From Syncephalastrum monosporum B8922 (lineage: Eukaryota; Mucoromycota; Mucoromycetes; Mucorales; Syncephalastraceae), in the NCBI GenBank assembly GCA_000697355.1, contig JNEN01000887.1, positions 37,097-101,096 of the forward strand: a DNA stretch of 64,000 bases, in the 5' to 3' direction. Position 1 is the stretch's first letter. Each line of letters opens with the position of its first letter. The notes beneath the pieces were generated by a model. The model was given only the letters and a program-made list of their open reading frames with translations, ran no database searches and was not told the origin of the DNA. The translations under genes and the position numbers were made by a program. Below are positions 1 through 13,322 of this stretch, piece by piece.

Positions 1-214
1 GCCGAGGCAAGCAGAAGCTTTGTAACCACCCACATACTCACTCCCGGTTTGTGGTTTGCTGATGTCGGTTGGATGGCCGAACTTGACGAGCCTTTGCCTG
101 ACATTGACGAGATAAAAAAAAAAAAAAGAAGCGGTGAGCGCCCACGGCGGAAAAATCTGAGAGACATTTTGTGTTCTTTGAACTGCCCCACTCTTGTCTC
201 TTTGTCCTGCTCAT

Positions 215-1598
215 ATGAAGATTAATCCCCGTGTCTTCTTTGACATTGACATTGACGGCCAACGCGGTATCGTCTCTTTTATCTGTATACACTCTCTCTG
301 TCGTTGCTGACCACCTTTTTTGCTTAGTTGGCAGAATCATTTTTGAGCTCTTTGCCGATGAAGTGCCACAGACGGCGGAAAACTTTCGCGCCCTTTGCAC
401 AGGTAGATTGACCAGACCACTCACATGTCGGACAGTGGCTGATTACGACTTAGGCGAGAAGGGACTGGGTAAAGTGAGTAATAGCCCGCTTCATTACCGA
501 GGATCCATCTTCCACAGGCAAGTCGAGTTCTGCCAGTCGGTTGGCTGACAGGAACGAAGGCTGATGGTTCTTCTTAGAGTGATCAAGGGCTTCATGATCC
601 AAGGCGGTGACTTTACGCGACGCAATGGCTCTGGTGGTGAGAGCATCTACGGCGCCAACTTTCCGGATGAGTCTTTTGCACGTAAACACACGACGCATGG
701 TTTGCTGAGTATGGCCAACCGCGGCCCCAACACCCAGTCGTCCCAGTTTTTTATCACGACTCGGCCCACCCCTCACCTCGACGGAAAACACGTTGTATTC
801 GGACGCGTTGTCTCTGGCTTTGATATTGTGCAGAAACTTGAGAACGAAGCGGTTGACGAGCGAGACCGTCCTCTCCGTAACATCCTGATTGCTAATTCGG
901 GCGAACTCATTCTCAAGCTGCCACCCGGCGTTCAATGTACTGTAATGATATCTTACTCTCTCGGTACACTTCTAACTTCCTTCTTTGATATAACAGTGAA
1001 GGGTAAAGCAAGCGAGTCAGAGGAAGAAAGCAAGAGCAGCAGGAAGCGATCGCGCTCAGTGTCGTCAGGATCGGAATCCGGAAGCGACAGCGAAGAGGAA
1101 GAACGACGCAAGAAGCGGAAGCACAAGAAGAAGAGCAAGAAGGAAAAGAAGGATAAGAAGGATAAGAAGAAGAAGAAGCGATCAAAGCGACACAGTCCTA
1201 GTGTATCTCGCTCGCGCTCGCCCGTGTCTAGGAGCCGCACCCGCTCCCCTGAAGAGCGCGTTTCTTCATCTCGTCATGACCGATCTATGTCACCCATGCG
1301 GTCCCGCCGCAGTCTCACGCCAGACCGTTCTAGAAGTCCAGCGCGGGATTCGAGAGGACGAAGAGAGCGCGATTATGCCGAACGTGACCGCGAAGGACGC
1401 GACCGTGATGCATACCGTCCAGAGTGGCAGACGAGACGACGGTTTCAGGATGATGAACCAGGTGTGTCTTTTAAGGGCAGAGGACGCAAAGTAAGTAGAT
1501 CCAATTGAATTTACGGTATGAAAGCAAAAGAAAGTGTGTCCTGACAACCCGTTCTTTGATGGCAGAAATTCAACAGCGGCATGAAGACTCGATGGTAG
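215..1598 (+). CDS. SR-type nuclear cyclophilin (peptidyl-prolyl cis-trans isomerase)
   Basis: Peptidyl-prolyl isomerase of the cyclophilin G/CypRS type, expected in the nucleus with splicing factors. The N-terminal cyclophilin domain has the signatures [26 protein letters not shown] and the end motif [10 protein letters not shown]. The catalytic Arg, Phe, Met and Gln of the FHR..FMIQGG stretch are present. The position equal to Trp121 of CypA is His (TPHLDGKH), as in large SR cyclophilins, which usually lowers cyclosporin binding. After about residue 175 come Lys/Glu-rich blocks and many RS/SR dipeptides, ending [10 protein letters not shown]. The start ATG at 215 gives [17 protein letters not shown], a canonical cyclophilin N-terminus. 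Introns are inferred at 267-327, about 403-455, 518-577 (GC-AG, needed to keep HRVIKG in frame), 937-996 (60 bp, no stop, so retention is possible) and 1491-1565. Family assignment is secure; exon borders are moderately sure. Confidence 0.93.
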
Positions 1599-2835
1599 TC
1601 AAGTAGATACTGTATTCTGTAGATTTTTATAATGTAACTAAGTAAAACTTCGAAATCCTGCATGCAACGCAGATGTCGCATCTTGGCCACCCAAGCAAAG
1701 TTTCCGTCGTTCTGCTGTCATACCATATACTGAACTATCTCTACTTCTTTTTCGATATATAGGCAACCAGCATCTTACTCGCTGGCAGTCGGTTTTCAAC
1801 TGACACGAGCGAGAAGATTGTATAACCTTTTTGTCTTTATATCGCGATTGCCATTTATTGAGACATAGAGTGAAAAGTTAGATAAGATTGTGGATAGCTG
1901 ACATCACTTCCGCAAAACACATATGACATCCATACCCTTTTCATAAGGAATCCTTTTCCCGTCGCAGACCTGGACCGAGCGATGGCAAAGTTAGCCAGTG
2001 AATTACTTGAAACGCAAAAAAATATCTGGCGTTAATCCCTGTCAGGCTCTTTATTTCCCGCGTTCTTTATCCCATTGACAGACGCAGTCCAAGTAATCGC
2101 ATCAAAGGTCATGGACTTGAGCCTATTTCATAAAAGACGGCTGTTTTCGCACATTCTATTTTCTTCGTTGGTTGATTCTGGTCCAGGTTTCTCAGCCAAA
2201 TACATACAAATAGAGCATAGTTATCAGTATAAACTTATAAGTGCAACATAAACTACATAAATTCTCCCAAGTCGCTGTTTCCCGCCTCCAAGGGCACCAA
2301 TGTGCACGAAAGTAAGTTATCATGTCAAGAATACATGATCCTGGACATCAATAAGCTTCTTCCGAGATCTACTTAGCTTTCTGTCTTCTGTCTCTACTCT
2401 CCTGTTGTCTTCTCCGTTAGTGTCGTCTTCTTCCTGTCCGCTCGCGCCCTTCCACAGGGCGTTCTTTTTCCACTTTTTCGTCTGACCATAAGTGGAACAG
2501 ATTCATGCTTCATGTCTTTACAACGAGTATGAGGCATTAGCACACGCTTCGATCCCACTCCTTTCTCACTCGTCCTCTGCCGTTCCTCCTCTCCGCTTGC
2601 TCTCCTCTCGTGCCCTGCGCCCAATGTCTGGCTCACTTCCCAGGTGAGACAGCGGCCGTGGCGCCATGAGTGCGTATCAGCGACCCCGTCTCCGGTTGCT
2701 TAGGTATGTAGAAAAAGCGAAATGTGGTCCAGACCTGACTTTGGAAGGAAAGCCCATAGGCTAGTAATGATAAACTGACACACAAGCAAGATATATACAA
2801 TCTTTAGTCGGTTATATTTTTATTAAGAGATGAGT
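1599..2835. other. Intergenic stretch, no gene seen
   Basis: About 1.2 kb between the 3' ends of the cyclophilin gene and the convergent p24 gene. Open frames here are short and lack splice logic or recognisable domains. No repeat or RNA gene was recognised. Confidence 0.6.
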
Positions 2836-3540
2836 TTATACACCACCCTTCTTTACAGAAAAGAAGTTGCGAACCACAAAGACCTGGAGACCCGCCATGA
2901 CGATGATGGCTGCGCTCTCGAGGAGAGCAAACCAAAAGATCCTGCTTTCAGTGGAGATCACAGTGCTCGAGTTGCGGTTTTCTCGGGTGCGGAAGTACTT
3001 CTGGGTGCGAGCCACGTTCGTCAGTGCGCCCGAGAGACGGAAGAGCGATTCATCCATGTTGTCGAGCGCCTCTGGGGGCTGAGCCCTCGAGCCACTCTTT
3101 TGATAGTTCGGTCTGACTTCGTGCTCCAGAGTGATCTCAAAGTCAACGAGCTTCTCTGCAAAGGTCGACATGTCGTTGGCAAAACAGAATGCGTATTCAC
3201 CGACGTGATTGGCTGTAAACACGTAGTCGCCCTGCCGTTCGCGTTCGCCATCCAGAATCACTTTGTTCTGGGGATCTTGCACGGTGAAATCAATGTCGAA
3301 GGAGCCACCGGATTGCACCTATACAAAGGATAAGCATATTACAGATGGCAAGTCGTGATGATAACTCACGGCAAAATAGAACCCAATCTTCTTGCCGGGC
3401 GCATCGGACCAGAGGTAGAAGCAGGCAGCTTCGTTGGCTGCAACGTTGTAAGTCAGGGCAGTCGCATTGGTATTCGAAGGGTAAAAAGCAACGAGCCCGC
3501 ACAAGAGCAAGACGATCGCTGTAAGCCGTGGATGAGCCAT
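2836..3540 (-). CDS. p24 family cargo receptor (emp24/gp25L/ERP type)
   Basis: Type I membrane protein of the emp24/gp25L/p24 family, which cycles between ER and Golgi in COPI and COPII vesicles and helps select cargo. Exon 1 (3540-3370) carries a signal peptide (MAHPRLTAIVLLLCGLVAFY) and the start of the GOLD domain with the conserved ACFYLW cysteine. Exon 2 (3318-2836) continues the GOLD domain (QSGGSFDIDF, GEYAFCFAND with the second cysteine), then a coiled segment, the YFRTRENRN motif, one membrane helix (FWFALLESAAIIVMAGLQVF) and a short cytosolic tail FFSVKKGGV. The 51-bp intron 3369-3319 has GTGAGT...TATAG. Total is about 217 aa, normal for the family. The tail has an FF motif and a KK not in the classical -3/-4 position. 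The subfamily is not certain. Confidence 0.93.
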
Positions 3541-3779
3541 GACGACAACTGCAAAAGTAGCAAAAGTGTTGTCTTTTCGCGCGTCCCTCTACAACGCTCT
3601 CCCTTCTCTCTGTGTTCTGCACTCACTCTCCTCTCAATTTGATACGCACGGAGATCGAATCCAAACGCTCAAGCCCAGACAACATTTACGAATGTGAAGT
3701 GCAGCCCGATTCAACCCAGCCTCACGCGTCTGTCTGTCTTTTTTTTTTTCTGCTTCCATTTCTTCTCTGCTGCCTTGTC
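3541..3779. promoter_or_regulatory. Divergent promoter between p24 and uridine kinase genes
   Basis: Only 239 bp separate the start codons of the p24 gene (leftward) and the uridine kinase gene (rightward), so the core promoters of both must lie here. A pyrimidine-rich tract (T-run near 3738-3750) lies just before the kinase ATG. No TATA box is obvious. Confidence 0.4.
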
Positions 3780-6235
<2,456 letters not shown>

Positions 6236-6402
6236 ATTAAACCACCATACAAGAGCACACAATTCAATACATATTTCATCTGCATGCCACACAAAGGTTC
6301 GCAACATCAGGACTTGATGGTTAAGTACAAGAACAGTTCGAAACGAAAGAATCAACGAGGAGGGGGAGAAAATGAGAGTAATATACAGAAGGTGTGTAAA
6401 TA

Positions 6403-8470
6403 TCAATCACGAGCATCGATGGGCAGTCGAGGCGCCATCGTCTCCTGGTGGTGCACCAAGCGAGACGAGCGCCGACACTCGGTCTCGGCATCCGTGACAA
6501 AAAGCAGGAGGTATGCTTCGCTCGCACACTTGATGAAACCGGCGACGACGACACCAGACCAAATGCCGACTAGTCCCCAGCCATGGGCATAAGTCAAATA
6601 GATACCGAAAGGCAAGCCCAAGACATAGAAGGAAGAAATGTTTACGGCTGCCACCATCGGCTGGCGTCCATATGCGTTCAAGACTGCTGATAGCAGATGA
6701 CCAGCACCCTGTACATAATGTCTGTTAATATGCAAGGCATATATGTCAGATAATGTTGTTTTCTTACTGCAAAGAGATGGGATGCACACGCGACGGGCAT
6801 CAATTCCAGAACAGCTGCTCGTACCTCGGCGTCCGTGGTAAAATGTTGCGCTATCCGAGATTTGAGCACATACATGAGGACAGCATCGAAAGCAACGATG
6901 GAAATCGTCCCCGATACGGTAACAATGATACACGCCTTGATGCGATGAGGCTGGTCTGCTCCAAGCAAATGACCAACACGGGTCGCCAGAGCACGGGAAA
7001 TTGCACTAAAGCATATATACATAAAAATATGAGAGATATACATTATTCATATGTATTAAACCCACTTTGGAATTTCAAGCAAGAATGAGTTGACAGCAAG
7101 GACGATGGACTGGCCAGCTAGACTTGTTTTTCCCAGCGTGCCTGTTTTGGTGGGTAGCTCAATAACGAATGGCATAACGTCAAAGGGCAATGCTTACCTG
7201 CGACGAGCGCGCACACTTCGAAGGCCCAGTCCGTAGAAACACTCAACATGCCAGGAACACCAAGCTTCAGAAATGTGTCCCAGCTGCTGAGGGCATGCTT
7301 GGACCATCCAGGCCAGTAGTCGGTACGGAAATTGGTGCCAAACAGCAGGAACAGGGAAAAGACGACCAGGACTATCAAGTGAAAAGTGAGCACATGGCAT
7401 GCGGCGCCAATGTATCCGAGCTGGAGGTAATCCAGAAAGATAAAGTTGGACACAAGATTGAGCGGGAACACGCAGATGAGCATGTACATGGTGATACGCA
7501 TTTTGCCTAAATATGATATCGCGCGACGCACGCGCATGAGTATATGGCACAGCTGAACACAAGAAGGTTGCATCCCGAGTTTCAGATGTTGGCTTACCCA
7601 GACTCTGCAAGAACTTTCGAATCGACGTCGAGACAAATACCGGATAAATAAAAGGGATACAGAAATACAGGAACTGTTGTGCCAAATGTGCCAACTCTGG
7701 GCTCTGGCCCATGTATGCCAAGATGGATTCCGCAAAAAGCCTATTTGTATGACGTAGCGTTAAGTCTATGATTGAACATCATTCTCCTGAGGGTACAGTA
7801 TGCTTGTTTACCAGAGGATACTGATCGGAATCGATATCAGTGCCATAATGATAAGACCTCTTTGGAAAATAATACCCAGAGTTTTGGGGTCACTTGCACC
7901 GGTATAGGCCTGTGCAACCAGTGTCTCGACGGCTTTCGTATACGTTTTTATGGTGAGGAAGTGACCATTTTATGTCAATTTTCCTACCTGTCAAGAGACC
8001 AGTACCGACGGCAATACCACCTACAGTGGTAAATAAGTTGCCGAGGCTTGCCACAGCCATGACTGCATCGTGATGGAAGAGCAAAGTGAGCGTCTAAACT
8101 TGATGTCCTTATTTCCCAAAGGATGGAGATACTACGCGAGTCGCGTGCAGTTTCGAACTTTTTTTTTTTTTTCGCGCGCGGTCCAGCGGATTTATGTACC
8201 TTGTGATCCAAGCCGGCCCAGAAACCAAACATCAACGAGCTTCATGCCCAAACCGACTAGATATGTGATCAATAGTGGCCAAGCGTAGTCGACGACCATT
8301 CTGGCCTCGGACACCATGATTTTCATCCAAAACGTCTCGCTTTTGCCATCAATATTGACTTGTTCGTGGTTGGCCTCGTCACTAGACTTGATGTTTCTAC
8401 CCGGATTGGAAAGCAGTGCCGTGAATTCGTTTGGGGGTCGTGTTTTGGGTGCATAGGCTGTCCCCCTCAT
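6403..8470 (-). CDS. MATE family multidrug/toxin efflux transporter, copy 1
   Basis: Multi-pass membrane antiporter of the MatE family, exporting organic cations or toxic metabolites in exchange for protons or sodium. The start at 8470 gives a cytosolic N-tail of about 60 residues (MRGTAYAPKTRPPNE...), then the first helix with YAWPLLITYLVGLGMKLVD and DVWFLGRLGS. Further exons give SLGNLFTTVGGIAVGTGLLT, ETLVAQAYTGASDPKTLGI, FLKLGVPGMLSVSTDWAFEV, SAISRALATRVGHLLGA and GWGLVGIWSGVVVAGFIKC, which are landmarks of both MatE repeats. It ends PRLPIDARD. At least six introns interrupt it. The order of motifs is identical to the neighbour upstream on the same strand, so the two are tandem duplicates. 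The substrate cannot be read from sequence. Confidence 0.9.
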
Positions 8471-9226
8471 TGTGGAGAAGAAAGAATATGAAAAGACGAA
8501 AAGAGAAGAAACTACTTTTATTATTATATCTAACGGACAGAGGCGCAAAATCTTTCGGCACGGAAACAAAGGGAAAGAATTTTGGGGTTGCACATGGATA
8601 GTCAACGTCAGCCGCCCATGACAACTGCAATGAGCAAGGGTGTAGTCTATGGATAGCATCTGGTATAACAAATACAGGAGGTCAATCAATAAAATGAACT
8701 GTTTCATTTAAATAAATAGGCTTGCTTCCACAAACTTGGATGCAGCCCATCAATACCTTCACATATACACCAGGTAGCATTATTTGCATGTCGGGTCCAA
8801 CGATACCGGGTTACAGATGGTCTTCGTGTAATGCATCTCGTAAACAATTTTCAAGTCCGCGACATACAATTTGAAACTACCGGATTTTTAAACGCCAAAA
8901 CTTTTTTTCTCCCCTCATATCTTTCAGAAATAAAATCATATTTTTTTATCTGATACTTGACTATCTGATTTCCTGATGTTCAGAATACAAGATTTTATAA
9001 TAAACTAGAATCGCCTGCCATGCGGGCAATCACTCTTCATCTCAGCTCTCTTCAATAGTACCTCCATGTTCCTTTGGAATATGTATGGACACGACGAAGC
9101 AAATAAACTTTAGTCTTGAGAGTATTACGAATGATACTGTGCAGAAGATGGAACTGGCACACAAAGAGATGCCTTAAACAGAAATAACAATACTGGAAGT
9201 ATATGGATACAAACACCTGTCTCATG
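8471..9226. other. Spacer between tandem MATE genes
   Basis: About 756 bp holding the 3' flank of MATE copy 2 and the promoter of MATE copy 1. It is AT-rich with T-runs near 8941-8947. No third MATE fragment or other gene was recognised. Confidence 0.55.
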
Positions 9227-11341
9227 TTACTCGGCATTAGCCGTTGTGGTGGGTAATACTTTGGTATTGACCTTGCCCGCCTCTTCTTGTGCGCTTACGC
9301 GACGAGCGGCTTTCCGGCATTCGCTCTCGGTGTCGATGAGGTAAACAAGGGCCCATCCTTCACATATGCACTTGATGAAGCCTGCAATAACAACGCCCGA
9401 CCATATGCCAACAAGGCCCCACCCATGATTGAAAGTAAGGTAAAAACCAAAAGGCATGCCGATCGCGTAGTAGGCCACCAGGTTGAAGATCGCGACAATG
9501 GATTGTTTGCCATACGCATTCAGTGCACCCGATAACATTGCGCCAAGACCCTTAAGAAAATATGCATACATGCATTTGAATAAGGCATAAGATGACTGGC
9601 GCTGAATCGCGTCAGCTGCTCCTTACCGTAACAATATGGGTCAGGCATGCAACTGGCATAAGTTCCTCTGCAGCAAGCGCCACCTCCACGTCCACTGTGA
9701 ACTGCATCGAGATGGTGCGACGGAATATAAACATGAGGAGGGCATTCACCAGTACAACCACTATACCAAGGAACGTCGATGCGGTAGTACAGGCCCGGAT
9801 ATGCTGTGGCTGATGATTTCCTAGGTGGTGGCCTACTCGCACCGCCAGCGCCGCCGCCAATGCACTGATTACAAATTCGGCATATCAGCATGGATCATTC
9901 CATGTTAAAGAGGTAATTAATCTTACTACGGTATCATGAGCAGCATAGAGTTGACTGCTATAATGATAGATTGTCCAGCCAAGCTTGTTTGTCCCAATGT
10001 ACCTGAAAGCCTAACCTTTAGCAAACAGATACCGGGTTCTTTCATTGTGATGTACCTGCAATGAGAGCGCACACCTCATACGCCCAATCGGTCGCTACAC
10101 TTAGCATCCCTGGCACACCTGAAAATTCAAACTGACATATAAGAGACGTCCCTACTTCTAGCTATCCCAAAACTGACCTAGTCTGAGGAATTCTCCCCAT
10201 CCGCGCCATGCTTGCCTGGACCACCCGCACCAATGATTTCGGACAAAGGGTGTACCAAATATAAGATAAAGCGTATACACGGATGAAATAAGAAACCCCA
10301 TGGCAAGGAGATGATAAGAAGCACCCATTGTCCCCAGGTTGAGGTGGATCAAAAAGAAATAGTTGCTGAGGATACCCAGAGGCAAGAGGGTCAATAACAT
10401 GTACATGGTCGTCTTCATGTTGCCTGAAAAATAAGCTTTAGCATATTTGGGCAGCAAAGGCTTTTTGTCTGTCTTACCCATACACTGCATGCATTTTCGG
10501 ATTGTTGTGGCTGCGAACATGAGGAACACCACGGGAATCAAACTACGTGTGAATCGTTGCACCTGCTGTGCGAGATGAGCCTCTTGTCCAATACTCAAAA
10601 GGATGGGTTCAGCAGATAGCCTACACATACAAGCATGAATGATCACAGGCGCAACGCAAAGCGTCTTCTTCTTTACCAAATGAGGGAGACAGGTATCGTG
10701 AAAACGACCATGATAGCCAAGGCCCTCTGGAAAATGATGCCCAGTGTATGAGGATCACTTGCACCTGTGAATGCCTGTGCCGCCAGTGTGTCCACCGCTA
10801 CATATATAAACTGACTGGTTACAATGTATACACTCCAATAATGATGGGAGCGACAAGTGTCGTAATACAACATGTATACATACCGGTTAGTAAGCCATTA
10901 CCGACAGCAACACCCCCGACTGTGGTAAAAATACTGCTCAAACTTGCCACTGCCATAGCTGTACCAACGATATAATGTAAGAAATATATACAAAGCAGAT
11001 CAGAAAATAGACATGTTAACTGCACCTTCAGATCCAATACGACCAAGAAACCAGACGTCGCTGAGTCTCATAGCTACCATGGTGGAGTACGTGATACACA
11101 GCGGCCATGCGCTTCTGACCACCGCCGAGGCCTCGGTGGCCATGAAAGTCTGCCACTGGTTTTGCCTCCATAGTCCTTGCATGTCGCTCGGATCCTGTGG
11201 TATCTTTTGAGTGGCAAGAAGATATTCGAGTTCGTCATCCTGGCACGTCAGTGTTTCCGCAAGTGAGCGGCTAGACGAAGACCGAATTCTTAGTACGCTC
11301 CGTCGGCGAAAGGCGTTGAACCAAAACGTGAATGCTGTCAT
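9227..11341 (-). CDS. MATE family multidrug/toxin efflux transporter, copy 2
   Basis: Second MATE antiporter, same strand and same exon plan as copy 1. The proposed start at 11341 gives MTAFTFWFNAFRRRSVLRIR; an in-frame ATG at 11404 (MFYTVGPKRRRKRKER) would add 21 residues. Core motifs: VVRSAWPLCITYSTMVAMRL, DVWFLGRIGSEG, SLSSIFTTVGGVAVGNGLLT, DTLAAQAFTGASDPHTLGI, FLRLGVPGMLSVATDWAYEV, ALAVRVGHHLGNHQP and GWGLVGIWSGVVIAGFIKC. It ends KVLPTTTANAE. About 12 membrane helices are expected. The N-terminal tails of the two copies are unrelated in sequence while the membrane cores match, so the duplicates have diverged at the cytosolic end. They may differ in substrate or regulation (inference). Confidence 0.9.
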
Positions 11342-12663
11342 TATCGATGGATTGCGTCGCTCTTTCCTCTTTCTTCTTCTTTTTGGTCCAACTGTATAAA
11401 ACACAAAGGAAGAGCAAGGACGAACAGAAAGATGCGGTATGTCCCTTCTTCTCGGTGATTTTATATAAACTCCAAAAGCGATAGTCTAATGAAACAAACA
11501 AGTGTCGCGCCTGCTTGGTTCTCCGTGGTAGACCTGTTTACCCTGAATAACCAACCATTTTCTTTCTTGGCTGCCCGAGGCATATACACGCGATGATAGT
11601 CTGTAAACTAGACCGTATAGATGTTTTTGAGCTATCATGCGCCGGGTATGGCAAATATTTGTCGAGTGGCAAAAACAAAATTGAACACTTGCACAAAGCT
11701 GACAAGCGATCTGTAAAGGCACCCTGTCGGTGGTACGTATCGTGTACTTTGACAGCGATGGCGCCCGTGCAAAGTTCGCCTGTGGCTCCGCATTAGGTAG
11801 TATTAAAAACTGGAAGCAAAGCTTTACTGTCGGGGGTTTGCCTTCCTGACGGCCGTGCACGCATGCAACCTCCATCGCTCTGCTGTTACAGGGCCAGGTC
11901 AAACATCATGCCTTTTTTTTTTTCGTCTTTTAACGTTTTCTATGAGAAGCTAAGTAAAAGGAAGCAAGATGACGAGTTGGTTCCCTTTACACAGATACGA
12001 TGGAAGATATGGCGATGGCGGGCCGAAGCCGCTAGACCACTGATTGTGCAACGTGATGAAGAGGGTTGTTACCCACGACTCTACGTCTGCCTTGGACGCT
12101 TGACACCGGCGAATAATTTACGCTGCCTCGACACACTACTTAGTTGCCTCAGGGCTGGTGCCTTAGTATCACTTTCTTATACCAGATGCATTGAATCGAT
12201 ACATTGTTCGCCTTTCCGTACTATTTTTCCTTTTGCTGCCGGTTCCTTCAAGGGAAGAAAATAAAACTTGATTACTAATTGCTTGAAAAAACCCTTGGAA
12301 TGCCTTGCGCACATACACACGCAGTCTGTAGGACTTCCTAAGAGTTTTGTTTGTTTGGTTATGGACCTAAATTGTTCCACATCTCTGCCAGCAATCGCAT
12401 TAAGGTAAACACTCGTATTATCATTCCTCAGCTCTTATCTTTCTATATGTACAACGACGACCACGAACTGACTCATAATTTACATGCGTAGTCGAATCCA
12501 TTCTGGAATCTGTAGATCAGTGAATATTTATGATGAGCAGAAATATATGAGTACCATATTGCGTGCATACATGTTTGTATATTTCTGCTTTTACAGATGT
12601 GCATGGAACTGACCATTCCGCAGCACCACAAGTACTGTAATTTTAGAACGGCGTCTAGCGGGT
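11342..12663. other. Intergenic stretch, no gene supported
   Basis: About 1.3 kb containing the MATE copy 2 promoter side and the 3' flank of the next gene. Two overlapping open frames on opposite strands near 11.5-12.3 kb have no recognisable domain or intron structure and look like chance frames. Confidence 0.5.
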
Positions 12664-13290
12664 TCATCCGCCTTCATTTTCGGGTAAGCAACCAGTGAAT
12701 TCGCGTTGACCATAGTGCCAATGCCCCTTCATCTCATAGGCAGTTTTTTCTCCAAAATCATCCTGATAGGTCCCACGCCATGCCTGCCTTTCGCGCATCT
12801 TGTCAAGCCACATGAGACTGCCGGGCGGGCCCCACATCTGGCGGTCTTCGGCTGCTTTCTTTTTGCGTTCTTCCATCGTAGGTCTCTTGTATTCGAGATA
12901 TGGTTTCAGTACTTCCATATACTCGGAGCCGTCATCTTCTCGCTTATTATCTGCGGCGGCTTCTTTGTCTGAGCCGATGCGTTGGCGCTTGTTGAAATTT
13001 GGATTGACACTCGTCCTCGTGAAATTTGTCCCTTGTCCTCCTCCTCGGCGGCCGCGACCGCGCATCGACGGTACCGCATGCTGCGCGTCGGCGCGCTCGC
13101 GGTGGGACATATTTTGGTATCGATTCAACTGTATAAAAGCGTCTTCAACGTCATCTGCAGGTAAGGCTGCCGAGGCTGCTGCTGATTCGGCCGCATGATG
13201 GGCCTCTTCCGTACGTTTCAAATCGGCTGCTTCAGCAGCATTGATAGTATCGTGAATTTTTTTGCACACCTGAAGTAATGCATCAGCCAT
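12664..13290 (-). CDS. Uncharacterised protein with RG-rich segment
   Basis: Intact single-exon frame of 208 aa with no family I recognise. It starts MADALLQVCKKIHDTINAAE and begins with an Ala/Glu-rich predicted helix. A short basic Arg/Gly patch follows (MRGRGRRGGGQG, about residues 75-87), as in RNA-binding proteins, then an NLS-like NKRQRIGSDK. The C-terminal third is rich in Trp, Tyr and Met (MWGPPGSLMWLDKMRER, HWHYGQREFTG) and may be a small conserved domain. The frame is long for chance and its composition is protein-like. Its start lies only about 30 bp after the predicted stop of the upstream gene on the same strand. A role in RNA metabolism is a guess from the RG patch. Confidence 0.65.
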   Translation of the reverse strand: MADALLQVCKKIHDTINAAEAADLKRTEEAHHAAESAAASAALPADDVEDAFIQLNRYQNMSHRERADAQHAVPSMRGRGRRGGGQGTNFTRTSVNPNFNKRQRIGSDKEAAADNKREDDGSEYMEVLKPYLEYKRPTMEERKKKAAEDRQMWGPPGSLMWLDKMRERQAWRGTYQDDFGEKTAYEMKGHWHYGQREFTGCLPENEGG

Positions 13291-13322
13291 TATGTGACAT
13301 CAAAACTCTGTTTCTAACCTGT

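Noticed and set aside
2830..3333. Plus-strand frame of 167 aa over the p24 gene
   Set aside because: The minus strand encodes a complete p24 protein with signal peptide and membrane helix; the plus frame is its shadow.
11486..12264. Overlapping 138-aa and 133-aa frames on opposite strands
   Set aside because: No domain, no coherent splice signals; neither strand looks coding.
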